Assembly: GCA_029248825.1 (NCBI GenBank)
Contig: JAQWIP010000153.1
Span: forward strand, 1-7,804
DNA length: 7,804 bases
From: Alphaproteobacteria bacterium
Lineage (GTDB): Bacteria; Pseudomonadota; Alphaproteobacteria; RS24
Direction of reading: 5' to 3'
Shown in pieces: positions 1 through 6,059 of the stretch. Each line of letters starts with the position of its first letter. Within the stretch, counting starts at the first letter, position 1. A program made the position numbers and the translations under genes. A model generated the notes under the pieces. The model was not told the DNA's origin. It ran no database searches and was given only the letters and a program-made list of their open reading frames with translations.

Positions 1-1245
1 GCCCGCACCCGATAGTTTTTCTTCGATGCGCTCATAGCCGCGGTCGAGATGATAGACCCGCGAGATGCGCGTCTGGCCTTTGGCCATCAGCCCCGCAATC
101 ACCAAAGTGGCCGAGGCGCGCAAATCGGTCGCCATGACGGGCGCGCCTTGCAATTTCTCGACGCCCGTGACAATCGCCGTATCGCCTTCCAGCGTAATAT
201 CAGCGCCCAAGCGCACCAGCTCTTGCACATGCATGAAGCGGTTTTCGAAAATCGTCTCGCGAATGCGCGACACGCCATCGGCACCGCACATCAGCCCCAT
301 GAAGGGCGCTTGTAAATCGGTGGCAAATCCGGGGTAAGGCTCGGTGGTGACGGGCGTGGCAATGGGGCGAGCTTGCGCCCCGATGATGCGCACGGCCCCC
401 GCCTCTTCTTGCAGCTGGCAACCCGCCAAGCGCATGGCAGGTGCCAAAGCGCCCAACACATTTTCTTGAATGCCCGTCAGGCGCGCATCGCCCCGCGTGG
501 CGGCAATGGCCAGAGCAAAAGCGCCCGCCTCAATGCGGTCGCGCGAAACCGTATGGTCGGCGCCCGATAATTTATCGACGCCCGTAATGGATAAATTGCG
601 CGTGCCCAGACCCTCGATTTTAGCGCCCATCGCCATCAGGCAGGTGCCGACATCGACGACCTCTGGCTCGGTGGCGGCATTGGTAATCAGCGTGGTGCCT
701 GTGGCCAAACTCGCCGCCATCATCAAGACATGGGTCGCCCCCACGGAGACGAAAGGCAAGTCGATACGCGCGCCCTTCAGCCCACCCTTGGCGCTGGCAT
801 TGACATAGCCGCCCTCGACCTCAATCTCGGCGCCCATGGCTTCTAGGCCTTTGAGGTATAAATCAACGGGGCGCGTGCCGATGGCGCAACCGCCAGGCAG
901 CGAGACTTGCGCTTCATGGGCGCGCGCCAAAAGCGGGCCCAATACCCAAAAGCTCGCACGCATTTTCGAGACCAATTCATAGGGCGCGCGGGTGCAGCTT
1001 AAATCGGGCGTATGCACGCTCACGCCCTCGCCGGGCCCTTGGCCAAACTCTTCGACATCTGCGCCCAGCTCGCGCAAAACCCGCGCCAGCGTGCGCGTAT
1101 CGGCCAAGCGCGGGCTGCCGCGCAGGATTAGTTTTTCGTCGCTCAAAAGGCCCGCCACCATGAGCGGCAGAACGGCGTTTTTTGAGCCAGAAATAGCAAT
1201 CTCGCCGCTCAGCGCAACGCCGCCTTCAATGACGATCTCATCCAT
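1..1245 (-). CDS. murA: MurA, UDP-N-acetylglucosamine 1-carboxyvinyltransferase (3' end cut by window edge)
   Basis: Cytoplasmic enzyme that transfers enolpyruvate from phosphoenolpyruvate to UDP-GlcNAc, the first committed step of peptidoglycan precursor synthesis. The frame is open for 415 codons from the ATG at 1243-1245 to base 1. It opens with MDEIVIEGG and carries the substrate pair Lys22-Asn23 in SGSKNAVLPL. The PEP-binding Cys120 lies in LPGGCAIGTRPVD, equivalent to E. coli Cys115 (so not the fosfomycin-resistant Asp variant), followed by Arg125. Asp310 in GFATDLQAPF matches E. coli Asp305. The visible end, DRGYERIEEKLSGAG, lies about ten residues before the usual C-terminus (E. coli 419 aa), so nearly the whole gene is here. 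A GAGGA Shine-Dalgarno sequence sits about 9 nt before the start. The first 8 bases overlap the small upstream ORF, which suggests translational coupling. The family call is very secure; the exact end is not visible. Confidence 0.97.
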   Translation of the reverse strand, partial: MDEIVIEGGVALSGEIAISGSKNAVLPLMVAGLLSDEKLILRGSPRLADTRTLARVLRELGADVEEFGQGPGEGVSVHTPDLSCTRAPYELVSKMRASFWVLGPLLARAHEAQVSLPGGCAIGTRPVDLYLKGLEAMGAEIEVEGGYVNASAKGGLKGARIDLPFVSVGATHVLMMAASLATGTTLITNAATEPEVVDVGTCLMAMGAKIEGLGTRNLSITGVDKLSGADHTVSRDRIEAGAFALAIAATRGDARLTGIQENVLGALAPAMRLAGCQLQEEAGAVRIIGAQARPIATPVTTEPYPGFATDLQAPFMGLMCGADGVSRIRETIFENRFMHVQELVRLGADITLEGDTAIVTGVEKLQGAPVMATDLRASATLVIAGLMAKGQTRISRVYHLDRGYERIEEKLSGAG

Positions 1246-1390
1246 CTGATTTGTCCTCTGGTGCGGCAGCTTGCGCTTGTCGCGCTTGGGTGCGGCCGGC
1301 TTTGCGGCGTTGTAAATTCGCACGCAGAGCCTCGGCCAGTTTTTGCTGGCGAGCTTGGTTTTTCACCGCAGGTTTTTGGCCTTTGCTCAT
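1238..1390 (-). CDS. Small basic 50-aa protein overlapping murA
   Basis: A short frame of 50 codons plus TGA, starting MSKGQKPAVKNQARQQKLAE and ending PEDKSDG. It is preceded by a strong purine-rich ribosome site (AAGAAGAGGGA directly before ATG). Its stop codon lies inside the first codons of murA (ATGGATGAG, 8-base overlap), the usual layout of coupled genes. The middle (about residues 12-35) is Arg/Lys/Gln/Ala-rich and should form an amphipathic, positively charged helix containing LAEALRANLQRRKA. The tail is acidic. There is no signal peptide or membrane segment. I recall similar tiny ORFs of the type 'LxxALRxNLxRRKAQ' near murA or other cell-envelope genes in Alphaproteobacteria, but cannot confirm it here. 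Function is unknown; RNA binding or a translational leader role for murA are open guesses. Good SD, overlap and composition make it likely real. Confidence 0.72.
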   Translation of the reverse strand: MSKGQKPAVKNQARQQKLAEALRANLQRRKAGRTQARQAQAAAPEDKSDG

Positions 1391-1425
1391 TCCCTCTTCT
1401 TAACTTTATTTGTGCCATTTGTCAT

Positions 1426-1475
1426 GCGGCTGTATCTGGCGGCTGTATCTAGCTGTTTGTGGAGCCTTATGTCAA
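1426..1475 (-). promoter_or_regulatory. Candidate promoter of the small ORF-murA operon, with a tandem 13-bp repeat
   Basis: On the minus strand a perfect -35 hexamer TTGACA (1470-1475) is followed after 18 bases by TAGATA (1446-1451), a fair -10. Initiation would fall near 1438, about 48 nt before the small ORF start. The -10 and start-site region is made of two tandem 13-bp copies (plus strand gcggctgtatctg 1426-1438 and gcggctgtatcta 1439-1451, 12 of 13 identical). They could be a direct-repeat operator or a recent duplication. The -10 match is weak, so confidence is moderate. Confidence 0.5.
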
Positions 1476-1486
1476 ACGGGCGAATA

Positions 1487-1518
1487 CAAAAGCCCCGCCA
1501 ATTCGCATTGGCGGGGCT
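1487..1518 (-). terminator. Rho-independent terminator (minus strand)
   Basis: An 11-12 bp GC-rich hairpin, agccccgccaat (1491-1502) pairing with attggcggggct (1507-1518) around the loop tcgc. Read on the minus strand it is followed by TTTTGTATT, a modest U tract; the plus-strand side has none. It sits just upstream of the murA-operon promoter and downstream of the short frame ending at 1556, so it would isolate the operon from minus-strand transcription coming from the right. A smaller hairpin (gaggc 1534-1538 / gcctc 1544-1548) lies beside it. Confidence 0.75.
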
Positions 1519-1555
1519 CATCGTAATGCTTTAGAGGCTTATCGCCTCAAAACCT

Positions 1556-1699
1556 TATTGCATGGTTAGGTTTGGCGACAGTCCACCTTCACCCAAAGCC
1601 GCGCCCAAAATAGCGCAACCACCGGTTGGCGTAGCGCTCAAGGACAGAGCCGCGACCACAGTCGAATTTTGCAAAACGGAGTTGCAAAGATAAATGAGG
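1556..1699 (-). pseudogene. Possible 3' gene remnant or unstarted short ORF
   Basis: A minus-strand frame open from just after a TGA near 1705 to a TAA at 1556-1558, encoding about 47 residues. It reads LQNSTVVAALSLSATPTGG, then a Gly/Ala-rich stretch ending SPNLTMQ. It has no ATG or GTG in a plausible place and no Shine-Dalgarno site, but is followed about 40 bases later by a good terminator in the same direction. That combination fits the C-terminal end of a gene whose 5' part was deleted or replaced. I do not recognise the family. A chance open frame is an equally serious alternative. Confidence 0.3.
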
Positions 1700-1870
1700 C
1701 ACCCTCACCCTTTCCAGTACGCATGGAGCCAATTGCGGGAGGTTTTTAACCGCCCAAAGGCCCTTGGGACAATTTGTTGGAAATCCCCCATAGCAATCCT
1801 CGAGCTGCTTTTCTTGTTCGCTGTCGCCCTAGCGCCATACCCTCGGGCAGGGGTGAAGTCGGGGGGAGGA
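1700..1870. other. Intergenic stretch without recognisable gene
   Basis: Sequence between the end of the small CxxC gene and the short remnant frame. The minus-strand frame at 1705-1890 has an unconvincing composition and no ribosome site, and plus-strand frames are equally weak. There is a small inverted repeat around 1754-1769 (cccaa...ttggg) and G/C homopolymer runs near 1860. I can assign nothing here. It may be decayed sequence linked to the remnant on its left. Confidence 0.4.
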
Positions 1871-2140
1871 TTAATCTGGCAATTTTTCATGTCGCGAAAC
1901 CACGCCGCGTGTCCAGCCTGCGCTATGCCAATCGGGGCGAATGAAAACCTCTCGTGCGCCGCACGCCGCGCAGCGAAAATGCGGCTTCAACTCCAGCAGA
2001 ACCGCATCGCCAAACCTCTCGAAAAGCGGCGCCACCGAAACGGTTTTATGATGGCTGCATCCCTCGCACCAAAGCCAGACGTCCAATCGGCGCGCAACCA
2101 ACCAACTCAACCGAACGGGCGCAGATTTTACAGAACGCAT
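1871..2140 (-). CDS. Small two-CxxC (zinc-ribbon-like) hypothetical protein, 89 aa
   Basis: Encodes 89 residues from the ATG at 2138-2140 to the stop at 1871. The core has two Cys pairs, Cys25-x2-Cys28 in WLWCEGCSHH and Cys57-x2-Cys60 in FRCAACGAREV. They are 28 residues apart and joined by an APLFERFGDAV-type helix, a layout that suggests one structural zinc site. After the second pair comes IRPDW, and the last 20 residues are basic. There is no signal peptide or membrane helix. I recall unnamed alphaproteobacterial proteins with the pattern 'Cx2CxH...PL..R.G.......RCxxCGxxxVxxRPxW', but no function. The same frame stays open further upstream (to 2320) only because it crosses the antisense of the tRNA gene; that extension is not credible. 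A candidate promoter at 2180-2207 also favours the 2140 start, although no strong Shine-Dalgarno site is visible. Confidence 0.68.
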   Translation of the reverse strand: MRSVKSAPVRLSWLVARRLDVWLWCEGCSHHKTVSVAPLFERFGDAVLLELKPHFRCAACGAREVFIRPDWHSAGWTRGVVSRHEKLPD

Positions 2141-2179
2141 GAAACAAAACCACTCAACACAAAAGAACAAAGGGCGAAC

Positions 2180-2207
2180 AGAATAACGCATCCTAGCCCA
2201 AGCGCAA
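2180..2207 (-). promoter_or_regulatory. Candidate promoter for the 89-aa CxxC protein
   Basis: On the minus strand TTGCGC (2202-2207), 16 bases, then TATTCT (2180-2185). Initiation would fall near 2173, giving a leader of about 33 nt before the ATG at 2140. Both hexamers match only four of six consensus bases, so this is a modest prediction. Confidence 0.35.
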
Positions 2208-2210
2208 TCG

Positions 2211-2249
2211 TTACTTGCATCCCCCGCCTGCCTATGGCAAACAGCAGGC
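2211..2249 (+). promoter_or_regulatory. Candidate tRNA-Thr promoter with inverted repeat
   Basis: TTACTT (2211-2216) and TATGGC (2233-2238), separated by 16 bases, could serve the tRNA beginning at 2258. A 6-bp inverted repeat, gcctgc (2226-2231) and gcaggc (2244-2249), surrounds the -10-like sequence. The hexamers are weak; the placement is the main argument. Confidence 0.3.
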
Positions 2250-2257
2250 AAGACAAC

Positions 2258-2332
<75 letters not shown>

Positions 2333-2484
2333 GTTTTCCAGAAGTAAAAAGATAAAAAGAGTGGACTAAAGTCTAGCAAGCCAAAAAGGATAAACAGCCG
2401 TGCGCAAGGCACCCTAAGGCCGCAAAGCGACCAAGGGCTTTTAGCGTCGGCAGCACCCCCTCAACTTTTCAAATCTTTGGGGCG
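2333..2484. other. Gene-free spacer between tRNA-Thr and holin
   Basis: No credible ORF. The first 65 bases are rich in A (aaaaagataaaaagag), unlike the flanking genes. The second half contains an imperfect C/G hairpin around 2410-2438 ending in ctttta, which could act as a weak plus-strand terminator for the tRNA. The repeat of the tRNA 3' end lies at its right side. Confidence 0.4.
2447..2457 (+). repeat. Repeat of the tRNA-Thr 3' end (possible att remnant)
   Basis: The 11 bases tcggcagcacc are identical to 2321-2331, the 3' acceptor strand, discriminator and first two C bases of tRNA-Thr. They lie in the same orientation 126 bp downstream. A tRNA 3' end repeated downstream is the usual mark of integration by a tyrosine recombinase. 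Eleven bases is short for that, and the 114 bases between hold no gene, so this would be a collapsed remnant. A partial tRNA duplication is an alternative. Confidence 0.4.
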
Positions 2485-2889
2485 TTATTTGGCGCGGCCT
2501 TGCAATTTTTCAAAAGTGCGCATGCCGCCTAGGCCTAGCAGAGCATAGAGAATGGTCGTTAGCACCTCTAAATGTAGCGGCGGAGGCGGCGGGGTTTCGG
2601 CGTAGGTGAGCGCTAAGCCCCAGACCATTAAATCGCGCAACACAAAATTATACGCCAGAGCAATGCCGCACACCCAGCCAATGAACGGACGCCAATCCGC
2701 CACGAAGAGGCTTTTGTGAGCCGCTTCCAATTTATTGATTTCCGTTTGCACCAAGCTCGGCTGTAAAGCTATGCGCGCCAGAAACGCCTTTTTATCCAAG
2801 CGCTCCTTATCCGAAGCAAACAATGCGTCTAGCACATTGCCTAGCGCCTCTATCTGCTCGGCTACGGGTTTGGTCAAAAAAGAAAGCAT
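2485..2889 (-). CDS. 3TM holin of the gene-transfer-agent/phage type (GTA_holin_3TM-like)
   Basis: Phage or gene-transfer-agent holins oligomerise in the inner membrane to release endolysin. The 134-aa product from the ATG at 2887-2889 has a charged, helical N-terminal half (residues 1-62, ending in NKLEAAHKSLF). It then has ADWRPFIGWVCGIALAYNF (65-83), a second hydrophobic stretch to about residue 95, a PPPPPL segment at 100-105 and a last helix (LEVLTTILYALLGLGG, 107-122), ending MRTFEKLQGRAK. The 'WRPFIGW...PPPP...GLGGxRTxEK' pattern is that of Pfam PF11351. A longer reading from 2988 would begin upstream of the nrdB terminator, so 2889 is preferred. No Shine-Dalgarno site is visible, and TATAGT ends 6 bases before ATG, which would suit a leaderless mRNA. 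No endolysin or other phage gene is nearby. The family is fairly sure; the biological role here is not. Confidence 0.85.
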   Translation of the reverse strand: MLSFLTKPVAEQIEALGNVLDALFASDKERLDKKAFLARIALQPSLVQTEINKLEAAHKSLFVADWRPFIGWVCGIALAYNFVLRDLMVWGLALTYAETPPPPPLHLEVLTTILYALLGLGGMRTFEKLQGRAK

Positions 2890-2895
2890 TTGGCA

Positions 2896-2901
2896 ACTAT
2901 A
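2896..2901 (-). promoter_or_regulatory. Candidate -10 element of the holin gene
   Basis: TATAGT on the minus strand, 6 bases before the ATG at 2889, within tattgtatagttgcc. Initiation from it would start at or next to the ATG, giving a leaderless transcript. I see no good -35 (upstream is C/G rich), so this rests on one hexamer and the lack of an SD site. Confidence 0.3.
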
Positions 2902-2933
2902 CAATAGCGCCAAGCGGCGGGGATAAATTGCGC

Positions 2934-2963
2934 AAATAAAAAGGGGCGCCACGAAGCGCCCCT
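2934..2963 (-). terminator. Rho-independent terminator of nrdAB
   Basis: An 8-bp perfect stem, aggggcgc (2942-2949) with gcgcccct (2956-2963), and a 6-base loop. On the minus strand it is followed by TTTTTATTT. It lies about 45 bases after the nrdB stop and before the holin gene, so it ends the nrdAB transcript and separates it from the holin. Confidence 0.9.
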
Positions 2964-2996
2964 GAGTATTTTGCGAGCCGAAGCTCAATCAAAAAC

Positions 2997-3020
2997 CTAG
3001 TCGAAAGCCTAGTCGAAAGC
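2997..3020 (-). repeat. 12-bp tandem duplication at the nrdB stop codon
   Basis: The unit ctagtcgaaagc occurs twice in direct succession (2997-3008 and 3009-3020). On the coding strand this reads GCT TTC GAC TAG twice, so the last three codons and the stop of nrdB (Ala-Phe-Asp-stop) are repeated after the stop. Because the unit is 12 bases, the second TAG stays in frame and acts as a back-up stop. Confidence 0.9.
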
Positions 3021-3968
3021 CTGATCCCATGTGCCCTCTGTCGACGCCTTGGCATATTCCGTCGCCCGGCCTTCAAAGAAGTTCATATGCTCAATGCCGT
3101 TCAACATCTCGTCCATCCACGGCAGTGGATTTTTCTCAATGTCATACAAAGGCTCAAGGTTCAGCTGTGTCAGACGGCGGTTGCCAATAAAGCGAATGTA
3201 ATCTTTCACTTCTTGCGCTTCCAGACCTTCCACGCCGCCCATTTCAAAGGCCAAGTCGATGAAAGCATCTTCGTGGGTCACAACCGTTTCGCACGCTTTA
3301 TACAAATCGCGCTTCATCGCATCATTCCAGATTTCCGGATTTTCTTGCGTGAATGTGTTGAACAATTTCACAATCGAATTCGTGTGCAGCGTCTCATCGC
3401 GCGCCGACCACGTAACGATTTGCCCCATGCCCTTCATTTTATTGAAGCGCGGGAAATTCATCAAAATCGCGAAACTCGCAAACAATTGCAGACCCTCGGT
3501 GAAGGCACCAAAGACGGCCAAGGTTTTGGCAATGTCTTCTTTGGTTTCGACACCCCATTCCTGCATGTAATCGTATTTATCCTTCATCTCGCCGTATTTC
3601 ATGAAGGCTTCATATTCAATCTCCGGCATGCCGATGGTGTCGAGCAAATGCGAATAGGCCGCGATATGGATGGTTTCCATATTCGAAAAAGCCGACAACA
3701 TCATTTGCACTTCGGTTGGCTGGAACACTTGCGAATAATGCTTCATGTAGCAATTGTTCACTTCTACGTCAGCTTGCACGAAGAAACGGAAAATCTGCGT
3801 CAGCATATTGCGCTCGCCACCGGTCAGCTTCTTATGCCAATCCTTCACGTCTTCGGCCAATGGCACCTCTTCTGGCAACCAGTGAATACGCTGCTGCGTC
3901 AACCAGGCGTCATAGGCCCATGGATAGAGGAAAGGTTTGTAAACGATGCGCTCTTCAAGCAAAGACAT
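3009..3968 (-). CDS. nrdB: Ribonucleoside-diphosphate reductase class Ia, small (radical) subunit NrdB
   Basis: The beta subunit holds the dimetal centre and stable tyrosyl radical that start catalysis in NrdA, converting ribonucleotides to deoxyribonucleotides. The 319-aa product has the full ligand set: Asp67 in QADVEVN, Glu98 and His101 in METIHIAAYS, Glu158 in FTEGL, and Glu192 and His195 in ARDETLH. Tyr105 sits four residues after the first His, the position of radical Tyr122 in E. coli. The presence of this Tyr argues for a conventional class Ia/Ib-type cofactor, not the Tyr-less Ic type. It is shorter than E. coli NrdB (about 375 aa) because the N-terminus is short. The C-terminal tail, ending EGTWDQAFD, should dock to NrdA. 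It follows nrdA by 99 bases, has an AAAGGG ribosome site, and is ended by the terminator at 2934-2963. Confidence 0.97.
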   Translation of the reverse strand: MSLLEERIVYKPFLYPWAYDAWLTQQRIHWLPEEVPLAEDVKDWHKKLTGGERNMLTQIFRFFVQADVEVNNCYMKHYSQVFQPTEVQMMLSAFSNMETIHIAAYSHLLDTIGMPEIEYEAFMKYGEMKDKYDYMQEWGVETKEDIAKTLAVFGAFTEGLQLFASFAILMNFPRFNKMKGMGQIVTWSARDETLHTNSIVKLFNTFTQENPEIWNDAMKRDLYKACETVVTHEDAFIDLAFEMGGVEGLEAQEVKDYIRFIGNRRLTQLNLEPLYDIEKNPLPWMDEMLNGIEHMNFFEGRATEYAKASTEGTWDQAFD

Positions 3969-4067
3969 ATGAGTACCCTTTATCTTTTAATTTACGTTTT
4001 CATACAAAGAGCGCCGCTATGCGCCCTAACCATTAGTTAGATCAAATCGACCCCGTGGCCAGCTCGC
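3969..4067 (-). other. nrdA-nrdB intergenic spacer
   Basis: Ninety-nine bases between the nrdA stop and the nrdB start. It contains an A/T-rich stretch leading into the nrdB ribosome site (GATAAAGGGTACTCAT before ATG) and no hairpin with a U tract, so nrdA and nrdB are probably co-transcribed. A separate weak promoter in the A/T-rich part cannot be excluded by eye. Confidence 0.5.
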
Positions 4068-6059
4068 CTATTGGCAAGCTAGGCACTCGTCCATTTCATT
4101 TTCTTCGGCCACTTTCACCATGGCATCTTCCATGGCTTTGGTGTCGCCGCCTTCTTTTTCAGCTCGCTGAATAGACAAAGAACGGCAGTAATACAGGCTT
4201 TTGACGCCTTTTTTCCACGCTTGATAATGCACTTGGTGCAAATCTTTTTTGTGGATATTGGCCGGCAAGAAAACATTCAACGATTGCGCTTGGTCAATCA
4301 ATTGCGCGCGGTCGCCCGCCAAATCGATGAGCCAACGCTGGTCCATTTCAAAGGCAGTTTTAAACACTGATTTCTCGTCATCGGTCAGGAAATCGAGATG
4401 CTGCACCGAGCCGCCAGAGGTCACAATCGACGACCAAATATCATCATTGTTCTGGCCTTTTTCGCTGAGCAATTTATCGAGGTGGCGGTTGCGCACATTG
4501 AACGAGCCCGACAGCGTTTTATGCGTAAAGCTATTGGCCGCAATCGGCTCAATGCCCGGGCTGGTGCCACCGCAAATAATCGAGATAGAGGCCGTCGGCG
4601 CAATCGCGGTTTTATTCGAGAAGCGCTCATTGATGCCGCATTCGGCGGCATCCAAGCACGGGCCACGCTCATTGGCCAAATCGACCGAAGCCTTATCGGT
4701 GGCTTCTTGGATATGCGTGAAAATGCGCTTGTTCCAGACTTTCGCCATCACGCTTTCCCAGGGAATCATATTGGCTTGCAAGAACGAGTGGAAACCCATA
4801 ACGCCCAAGCCTACCGAACGCTCACGTTGGGCGGCGTATTTGGCTTTGGCCATATCGTCGGGCGCGCGCTGGATGAAATCTTCCAACACATTGTCGAGGA
4901 AACGCATCACGTCTGGAATGAACTGTTCTTCTTTATTCCATTCGTTGAAATTTTCTGCATTCAAAGACGACAAGCAGCAAACCGCGGTGCGGTCGTTGCC
5001 CAAATGGTCGCGCCCTGTTGGCAGCGTAATCTCGGCGCATAGGTTCGAGGTTTTAATTTCCAGATTGAGCAGTTTTTGCTGCTCCGGACGCAGGTTGTTC
5101 ACCGTGTCCTTGAAAACCATATATGGCTCGCCGGTTTCAATGCGCGCGGTCAGCATGCGAATCCACAAATCACGCGCCTGCAAACTTGCCTGCACAGAGC
5201 CATCTTTCGGGCTACGCAAAGCCCATTCTTCGTCATTTTCCACGGCGCGCATAAACGCATCCGAGATCAGAATCCCATGGTGCAAGTTCAGCGCCTTGCG
5301 GTTGGGGTCGCCCCCTGTTGGACGACGAATTTCAATAAATTCTTCAATTTCTGGGTGGTCAATCGGCAGATAAACCGCCGCCGAGCCGCGCCGCAGCGAG
5401 CCTTGCGAAATCGCCAAAGTCAGGCTGTCCATCACGCGAATGAACGGCACAATGCCCGAGGTCTTGCCATTTTGGCCGACTTTTTCGCCGATGGAGCGCA
5501 AATTGCCCCAATAGGAGCCAATGCCGCCGCCGCGCGAGGCGAGCCAGACATTTTCATTCCATAGGTTCACAATATCGCCGAGACTATCATTGGCTTCGTT
5601 CAAAAAGCACGAGATGGGCAGGCCGCGCTCGGTGCCGCCATTGGACAGCACGGGCGTCGAGGGCATGAACCAAAGTTTCGAAATATAATCATAAAGCCGC
5701 TGGGCATGCGCTTCATCGTCCCCATAATAAGAGGCCACACGAGCAAACAGGTCTTGAAAGGTTTCGCCAGGCATTAAATAGCGATCGGTCAGTGTGGCTT
5801 TGCCAAAACCCGTCAGCAGCGCATCGCGCGATGGGTCGGTTTTTACTCGCGGGCGAGAGACATATTGTACCGCTTGGTCTTGGCGGTCGAAATCGAGCTG
5901 CGGTTCGCTGGCATTGCCCCCCTCGGCACGACGATTCGCAACAGCCTTTGCCGCTTCATTTTTTAGCACGTCTTGTTCCATTTTATTTGGCTGTTCCTTT
6001 GCCGGGTCTTTGACCCCATTTGCGTCTGCGGTATCGCCCATTTGTGTATCTCTAAACAT
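4068..6059 (-). CDS. nrdA: Ribonucleoside-diphosphate reductase class Ia, large (catalytic) subunit NrdA, lacking an ATP cone
   Basis: The alpha subunit reduces ribonucleoside diphosphates with the NrdB radical. The 663-aa product has every catalytic element: Cys151 in GLPISCF and Cys361 in TAVCCLSSLN (redox pair), and Asn339, the thiyl Cys341 and Glu343 in SNLCAEI. It also has Tyr623-Tyr624 in SLYYCRS (radical path) and the C-terminal Cys659-x2-Cys662 of ECLACQ, which passes electrons from thioredoxin or glutaredoxin. The reductase barrel begins around residue 75 (DPSRDALLTGFGKATLTDRYL). The first 70 or so residues are charged and low in complexity, and do not resemble the roughly 90-residue ATP cone (VxKRDG... 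type) that gives overall dATP inhibition in E. coli NrdA (761 aa). The ATG at 6057-6059 has a GAGAGAAG ribosome site; Met7 and Met27 are less well supported. A long leader and NrdR-box promoter lie upstream. Confidence 0.97.
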   Translation of the reverse strand: MFRDTQMGDTADANGVKDPAKEQPNKMEQDVLKNEAAKAVANRRAEGGNASEPQLDFDRQDQAVQYVSRPRVKTDPSRDALLTGFGKATLTDRYLMPGETFQDLFARVASYYGDDEAHAQRLYDYISKLWFMPSTPVLSNGGTERGLPISCFLNEANDSLGDIVNLWNENVWLASRGGGIGSYWGNLRSIGEKVGQNGKTSGIVPFIRVMDSLTLAISQGSLRRGSAAVYLPIDHPEIEEFIEIRRPTGGDPNRKALNLHHGILISDAFMRAVENDEEWALRSPKDGSVQASLQARDLWIRMLTARIETGEPYMVFKDTVNNLRPEQQKLLNLEIKTSNLCAEITLPTGRDHLGNDRTAVCCLSSLNAENFNEWNKEEQFIPDVMRFLDNVLEDFIQRAPDDMAKAKYAAQRERSVGLGVMGFHSFLQANMIPWESVMAKVWNKRIFTHIQEATDKASVDLANERGPCLDAAECGINERFSNKTAIAPTASISIICGGTSPGIEPIAANSFTHKTLSGSFNVRNRHLDKLLSEKGQNNDDIWSSIVTSGGSVQHLDFLTDDEKSVFKTAFEMDQRWLIDLAGDRAQLIDQAQSLNVFLPANIHKKDLHQVHYQAWKKGVKSLYYCRSLSIQRAEKEGGDTKAMEDAMVKVAEENEMDECLACQ

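Noticed and set aside
49..808. Several short ORFs in both strands over 49-808
   Set aside because: Shadows of murA, which is open in one minus-strand frame from 1245 to the edge.
2810..2988. Longer holin start at 2988 (167 aa)
   Set aside because: The extra N-terminal residues would be encoded through the nrdB terminator hairpin and do not resemble the family; the ATG at 2889 starts the recognisable domain.
3087..4040. Plus-strand ORF of 317 aa
   Set aside because: Antisense shadow of nrdB; composition (many His, Arg, Phe) and lack of family motifs show it is not real.
4249..5564. Long plus-strand ORFs of 374, 214 and 162 aa
   Set aside because: All are antisense to nrdA, whose catalytic motifs are complete in the minus frame.
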